From an uncultured Lachnospiraceae bacterium (lineage in GTDB: Bacteria; Bacillota; Clostridia; Lachnospirales; Lachnospiraceae), in contig CAJUHH010000004.1 in assembly GCA_910585965.1 (NCBI GenBank), positions 62,001 through 126,000 of the forward strand: 64,000 nucleotides of DNA. Direction: 5' to 3'. A model generated the notes under the pieces. That model made no database searches and had not been told where the DNA came from. It worked only from the letters and a program-made list of their open reading frames with translations. Positions 60,730 to 64,000 of the stretch are shown one piece after another; the stretch's first letter is position 1; each line of letters opens with the position of its first letter. The translations under genes and the position numbers were made by a program.

Positions 60730-61838
60730 ATGAAACCAGATACAAAAGAGAACAGGCAGTTTCGGATTTTATCTGCGTTAGGAATTATTTTTGTCGTGGC
60801 CGGGCATTTGGGGTATGATGTATTTACGGTGGGCGGATTGTTCCCCTATTATTCTTTCCATGTGTTCATTTTTTTGTTTGTGTCGGGATATTTTTACAAA
60901 GAAGAAGCAGAAGAGGATATGGCCGGTTATATTTGGGGGAAATGCGTGACCCTGCTGTTTCCCTATTTTTTATGGAATCTGTTTTATGGAGTTGCGGCGC
61001 AAGTGCTTCGTAGGACAGGGCTTTCTTTTGGGGAGGAGTTGTCTTTCCGGACGCTTTTTCTCCTGCCGTTTTCAAGCGGGCATCAATTTTTATATAATTT
61101 TTCCGCATGGTTTGTCCCGGCGTTGTTTCTGGTCGAGGTAATCAATGTACTCATGCGGAAAGTGCTGGGATTGCTGCGCCTGAAAAATGAATGCCTGATT
61201 CTGGCAGGATGTCTGATTGCCGGAATGGCTGCAATCTATCTGGCGATCGGCGGGCATGTATGGGGGATATATAAGCTGCCGGGAAGACTTCTGCTCATGC
61301 TGCCGGGATTTCAGATGGGCAGGTTTTTATAAAAAAATTAGAAGTTCATGATACATTGCCGGACGGGATATATTTGTTGATTGTTATGGGCGTGCAGATT
61401 TTCATCTCCGTTTTCTGCGCAGGTCTGTCTTTCAGCGCGGTATGGGTGACTGGATTTGCTAATGGCCCTATAGTGCCTTACCTTACGGTGGTGACAGGAA
61501 TTGCATTTTGGCTGCGGGTCGCGAGGGTGATTGGCGGTATTCCTTCTTTTGCAGAAAAGATGGTCAGGCTCGGGCGGAATACTTTTTCTGTTATGGTGCA
61601 TCATGTTGCAGTATTTATGCTGGTGAAGGGATTTTTTTATTGGTGCAGCCGTATGACATCTTTCTGTGCGGCGTTTGACCGGGAAATGTTTTTTCGGGAT
61701 ATTAACTATATTTATATGGCGGGGGGAGCGGAAGAGAGCAAGTGGATCTACTTGCTGGCAGGGATCGGCGTGCTGGTTTTGGTTGGAAAAGGAATAGCAA
61801 AAGGGAAGGGGCTGCGAGGAAGCCTATGGAAAGAATAA
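60730..61838 (+). pseudogene. Acyltransferase-3 family membrane protein, frameshifted
   Basis: The first part (60730-61332) encodes an acyltransferase-3 N-terminus: FRILSALGIIFVVAGHLGYD, FPYYSFHVFIFLFVSGYFYK, and several membrane helices. A stop occurs after FQMGRFL. The second part (to 61838) continues in another frame with four more helices (YLLIVMGVQIFISVFCAGLS onward). Adding one T to the T5 run at 61324-61328 would join them into one protein of about 368 residues (RFF-IKKLEVHDTLPDGI). The family transfers acyl groups to surface glycans. This may be a real loss, a reversible change or a base-calling error. Confidence 0.75.
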
Positions 61839-62099
61839 CGTATGGGAAAAAGATATTGAAAATCTTGGGGGCTGTTTTGGGAGTGTTTGTTTTTTTCTCT
61901 GGTCGGTTTTTTTGGTTATATTTTTATGAGGAGCGAGGAACGCACGGCATATATAGACGGACAGAAATATGTAGCCAGGCTTGAAACAAGAGGCTGGAAA
62001 AGCGTCGGCATATCATACCATAGAATGCATGGCGTTTTTTGCGAAAGAGAAGGCTGGGAAGTTGAATTTGATTATAAATTATGGGATACTTATCGGTAA
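61826..62099 (+). pseudogene. Small membrane-anchored protein, frameshifted
   Basis: Overlaps the end of the acyltransferase frame. The first frame gives MERITYGKKILKILGAVLGV followed by FVFF. The sensible continuation lies in another frame: LVGFFGYIFMRSEERTAYID, then GQKYVARLETRGWKSVGI and a tail to 62099. Removing one T from the T7 run at 61890-61896 would make one protein of about 90 residues with a single N-terminal membrane helix. No family recognised. Confidence 0.55.
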
Positions 62100-62142
62100 G
62101 AGGTTTATAAGACAGATTCATAGGAAAGGGCAGACGACAGGG

Positions 62143-62685
62143 ATGGAAAAAAAGGTTATTATCATTTATAAGAGCAGCACAGGATTCACGAAAAGATACG
62201 CAGAAATGATAGCGGAGGAAATAAACGGCACATTAGCAGATTTCCAAACGGTAACGGCAGAGACGCTGTCAGGATACGATACGGTGGTCTTTGGAAGCAG
62301 GGCGCATGCGGGAATGATCGACGGGTATAAGAAAGCAAAGGAACTTTTTCAGAAAGCATCCGTCTGCCAATGGATTCTGTTCGTGACGGGGGCGACTCCG
62401 AATACGGAGGTTGATGTGCTGGAGGAATTCTGGAAAAATAACCTGACAGAAGAGGAAAGGAAAAAAACACCGCATTTTTATATGCAAAGCGGGCTCTGTT
62501 ATGAGAAAATGTCTTTGTTGGATAAAGGCATGATGAAGTTTATGGTCAGTATGATGAAAAAGAAGAAGGATAAGAACGATTATGAAAAAGGGATGGAGCG
62601 GTCGATTGCCAGTTCCTTTGATATTTCTTCCAAGGAATATATCATGCCTTTGGTTTCTTTGCTGAGACAGGAAGGGGGCTTCTGA
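62143..62685 (+). CDS. Flavodoxin-domain protein
   Basis: A 180-residue protein of the flavodoxin/protoporphyrinogen-oxidase (HemG)-like fold. The FMN phosphate loop is KVIIIYKSSTGFTKRYAEMI at the N-terminus, followed by YDTVVFGSRAHAGMIDGYKK and ILFVTGATPNTEVDVLEEFW, both typical flavin contacts. It is likely a cytoplasmic electron carrier; the partner is unknown. The start at 62143 follows an AGGAAAGGG site. It ends just before the macrodomain gene, so they are probably co-transcribed. Confidence 0.85.
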   Translation: MEKKVIIIYKSSTGFTKRYAEMIAEEINGTLADFQTVTAETLSGYDTVVFGSRAHAGMIDGYKKAKELFQKASVCQWILFVTGATPNTEVDVLEEFWKNNLTEEERKKTPHFYMQSGLCYEKMSLLDKGMMKFMVSMMKKKKDKNDYEKGMERSIASSFDISSKEYIMPLVSLLRQEGGF

Positions 62686-62687
62686 AA

Positions 62688-63557
62688 ATGGGAGAAAAGA
62701 GTAAAGCAGATCTGTTCTTGGGAATGCTGAGGGAAGATGCCCTGGATGACGGGGCAAAAGGGAGTCCGCAGGGCGGCACGGGTTCCTTTATGGCCAGAAA
62801 GATGAGAGCGGCCGTTGATGCCGGGGAAAAAAAGATGGCGATACGTTCGCTGATGAACATCCGCATGCCGAGGGAGGCATCGAAGGAAATGCTGGAAGCG
62901 CAGGATGCTTATCTGCAAGAGGAGCTGGAGGCAAAGGGCGTGGTGTCTTGGAAGGAAATTCCCACTGTTGATGAGCAATATGGAAGCCGCCGCCCGTTTG
63001 CCGACAGGATATCTATCTGGCAAGGGGATATTACGAGGCTGCGGATAGGAGCTATCGTCAACGCGGCCAATTCGCAGCTGCTTGGCTGTTTTGTGCCATG
63101 CCATCGATGCATTGACAATGCAATCCACAGCGCTGCAGGGATGCAGCTTCGGGAAGAGTGCCATCGCATTATGGAGCAGAGGCGGGCCAGGTATGGAAAA
63201 AGGTATGAAGAACCGACAGGGACGGCTACTTTGACCAAAGGCTATAATCTGCCTTGCGATTACGTCGTACATACGGTAGGGCCGATTGTGTACGGCAGAC
63301 TGACGGATTCCCTTTGTGAAGACCTAAGGAACTGCTATCAAAATGTGCTGGAATGCTGTATGGCAGGCAACATCCGAAGCGTGGCATTTTGCTGTATATC
63401 CACAGGAGAATTCCATTTTCCGAATGATGAGGCGGCCAGGATCGCGGTGGACACGGTTGCCCGCTTCTTTAAGGAAAACCCGGATGCCATGGACAGAGTA
63501 GTATTCAATGTATTTAAGGACGAAGACAGGATATGGTATGAAAAAAGGTTAGCGTGA
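62688..63557 (+). CDS. Zinc macrodomain protein, protein-ADP-ribose hydrolase
   Basis: A 289-residue protein. The N-terminal 95 residues are helical. The macrodomain (about 105-285) has the ADP-ribose-binding IWQGDITRLRIGAIVNAANS. A zinc-binding insertion follows (LLGCFVPCHRCIDNAIHSAA), as in the class of macrodomains linked to SirTM sirtuins. A later ISTGEFHFPNDEAARIA segment closes the ligand loop. Such enzymes remove ADP-ribose from protein side chains. In Streptococcus and Staphylococcus they sit with a SirTM and a GcvH-like protein; neither is next to this gene. Its stop codon lies in a structured element. Confidence 0.88.
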   Translation: MGEKSKADLFLGMLREDALDDGAKGSPQGGTGSFMARKMRAAVDAGEKKMAIRSLMNIRMPREASKEMLEAQDAYLQEELEAKGVVSWKEIPTVDEQYGSRRPFADRISIWQGDITRLRIGAIVNAANSQLLGCFVPCHRCIDNAIHSAAGMQLREECHRIMEQRRARYGKRYEEPTGTATLTKGYNLPCDYVVHTVGPIVYGRLTDSLCEDLRNCYQNVLECCMAGNIRSVAFCCISTGEFHFPNDEAARIAVDTVARFFKENPDAMDRVVFNVFKDEDRIWYEKRLA

Positions 63558-63683
63558 AAAGTACTTCTAACCACTCGCAGCATAGGCTGCTTCGCGGAGA
63601 AGTACTAGACTTGCTTTGCAAGTCTTTTTCACGCCGAAGAATGCCTGAAAAGCGGCATTCTTCACACGGAAACTTTAGTTCCG
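63552..63683 (+). other. Cluster of nested hairpins with three-way junction
   Basis: Outer stem GCGTGAAAA (63552-63560) with TTTTCACGC (63626-63634). Inside are GTACTTCT (63561-63568) with AGAAGTAC (63598-63605), itself enclosing GCAGC/GCTGC, and AGACTTGC (63607-63614) with GCAAGTCT (63618-63625), which with its T run can also act as terminator. Two more hairpins follow: GAAGAATGCC with GGCATTCTTC (63636-63663) and CGGAA with TTCCG (63667-63683). Nearly every base is paired. Confidence 0.75.
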
Positions 63684-63699
63684 CAGAATGGAGGATAAA

Positions 63700-64000
63700 A
63701 TGGGAATTGCAGGAGCATTTATGGTTCCGCATCCGCCGTTGATCGTGCCGGATGTGGGCAAAGGGGAAGAAAAGAAGATAGGGAATACGATCCGGGCTTA
63801 TCAGGAGGCAGCCAGAAGGATCGGGGAGATCCGGCCGGAGACGATCGTGCTGGTTTCCCCGCATCAGACGATGTATGCGGATTATTTCCATATATCGCCG
63901 GGCAAAGGGGCAAAAGGCGATTTGGGGCAGTTTCGTGCCGGGAATGTGAAAATAGAAGTTTCTTATGACACGGAGTTTGTGGAAAAATTATGCAGGATGG
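63700..64000 (+). CDS. AmmeMemoRadiSam system protein, LigB-like N-terminal part (cut by window edge)
   Basis: Open to the window edge. The first 100 residues match the LigB-type extradiol dioxygenase-like domain of AMMECR1-fused proteins: GAFMVPHPPLIVPDVGKGEE (HPP metal-site segment), then IRPETIVLVSPHQTMYADYF with SPH. These proteins occur in the AmmeMemoRadiSam set with a radical SAM partner; the process is poorly known. The ATG at 63700 follows GGAGG. Its C-terminal domain and partner lie outside the window. Confidence 0.82.
   Translation, partial: MGIAGAFMVPHPPLIVPDVGKGEEKKIGNTIRAYQEAARRIGEIRPETIVLVSPHQTMYADYFHISPGKGAKGDLGQFRAGNVKIEVSYDTEFVEKLCRM

Noticed and set aside
63552..63629. A tRNA in the hairpin cluster after the macrodomain gene
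   Set aside because: The three-way junction lacks an acceptor CCA end, a T-loop GTTCRA sequence and a plausible anticodon arm.

Overview
The window looks like a chromosomal piece of a gut-type Clostridia, most likely Lachnospiraceae. The signs are AGGAGG ribosome sites, a SAM-I riboswitch before metK, a glmS ribozyme before glmS, a SleB-type wall hydrolase, a DUF6145-like protein and an anaerobic sulfatase-maturating enzyme. Genus cannot be fixed from sequence alone. No rRNA, tRNA or CRISPR array was seen. Both edges cut genes: a LysM protein at the left and an AmmeMemoRadiSam/LigB-type protein at the right.

Layout. 1-9.8 kb: LysM protein, chemoreceptor, UDP-sugar pyrophosphorylase plus galE, a hemolysin III membrane protein, a small alarmone synthetase, a coiled-coil membrane protein, a flavin reductase and DNA polymerase IV. 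9.9-10.2 kb: a 357-bp element made almost entirely of nested inverted repeats. 10.3-13.5 kb: an M23 peptidase and murA. 13.5-21.3 kb: an organosulfur locus with a TauE/SafE exporter, anSME, a TctCBA transporter, a sulfatase without a signal peptide and a GntR/LacI-type regulator. 21.4-29.8 kb: HD-GYP protein, riboswitch-metK, ribozyme-glmS and dnaE. 29.8-30.6 kb: two more long inverted-repeat elements, one sharing its core with the first. 30.6-46.4 kb: Fic protein, pfkA, an Imm1-like orphan, TrmH, proC, a DUF1016 nuclease, SleB-like hydrolase, NfeD plus SPFH, argF, birA, coaX, dus, greA and lysS.

46.47-57.87 kb is an integrated element of about 11.4 kb bounded by a 21-bp direct repeat directly downstream of lysS. 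It has a CI-like repressor, an excisionase-like protein, a primase-helicase, a candidate origin, an ERCC4 nuclease, a J-domain protein, a zinc-ribbon protein, a candidate type I toxin-antitoxin pair, a ribbon-helix-helix regulator with three operator copies, a HIRAN protein and a tyrosine integrase. No capsid, terminase, relaxase or type IV secretion gene was seen, so it resembles a phage satellite or a minimal integrative element more than a prophage or conjugative element.

58-64 kb is host accessory sequence: a small protein, an anchored leucine-rich-repeat protein, a frameshifted acyltransferase and a frameshifted small membrane protein, a flavodoxin, a zinc macrodomain hydrolase and a three-way-junction hairpin cluster.

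The points most worth a second look are the long inverted-repeat elements, the import-then-desulfate locus, and the satellite-like element with its own regulatory circuits.
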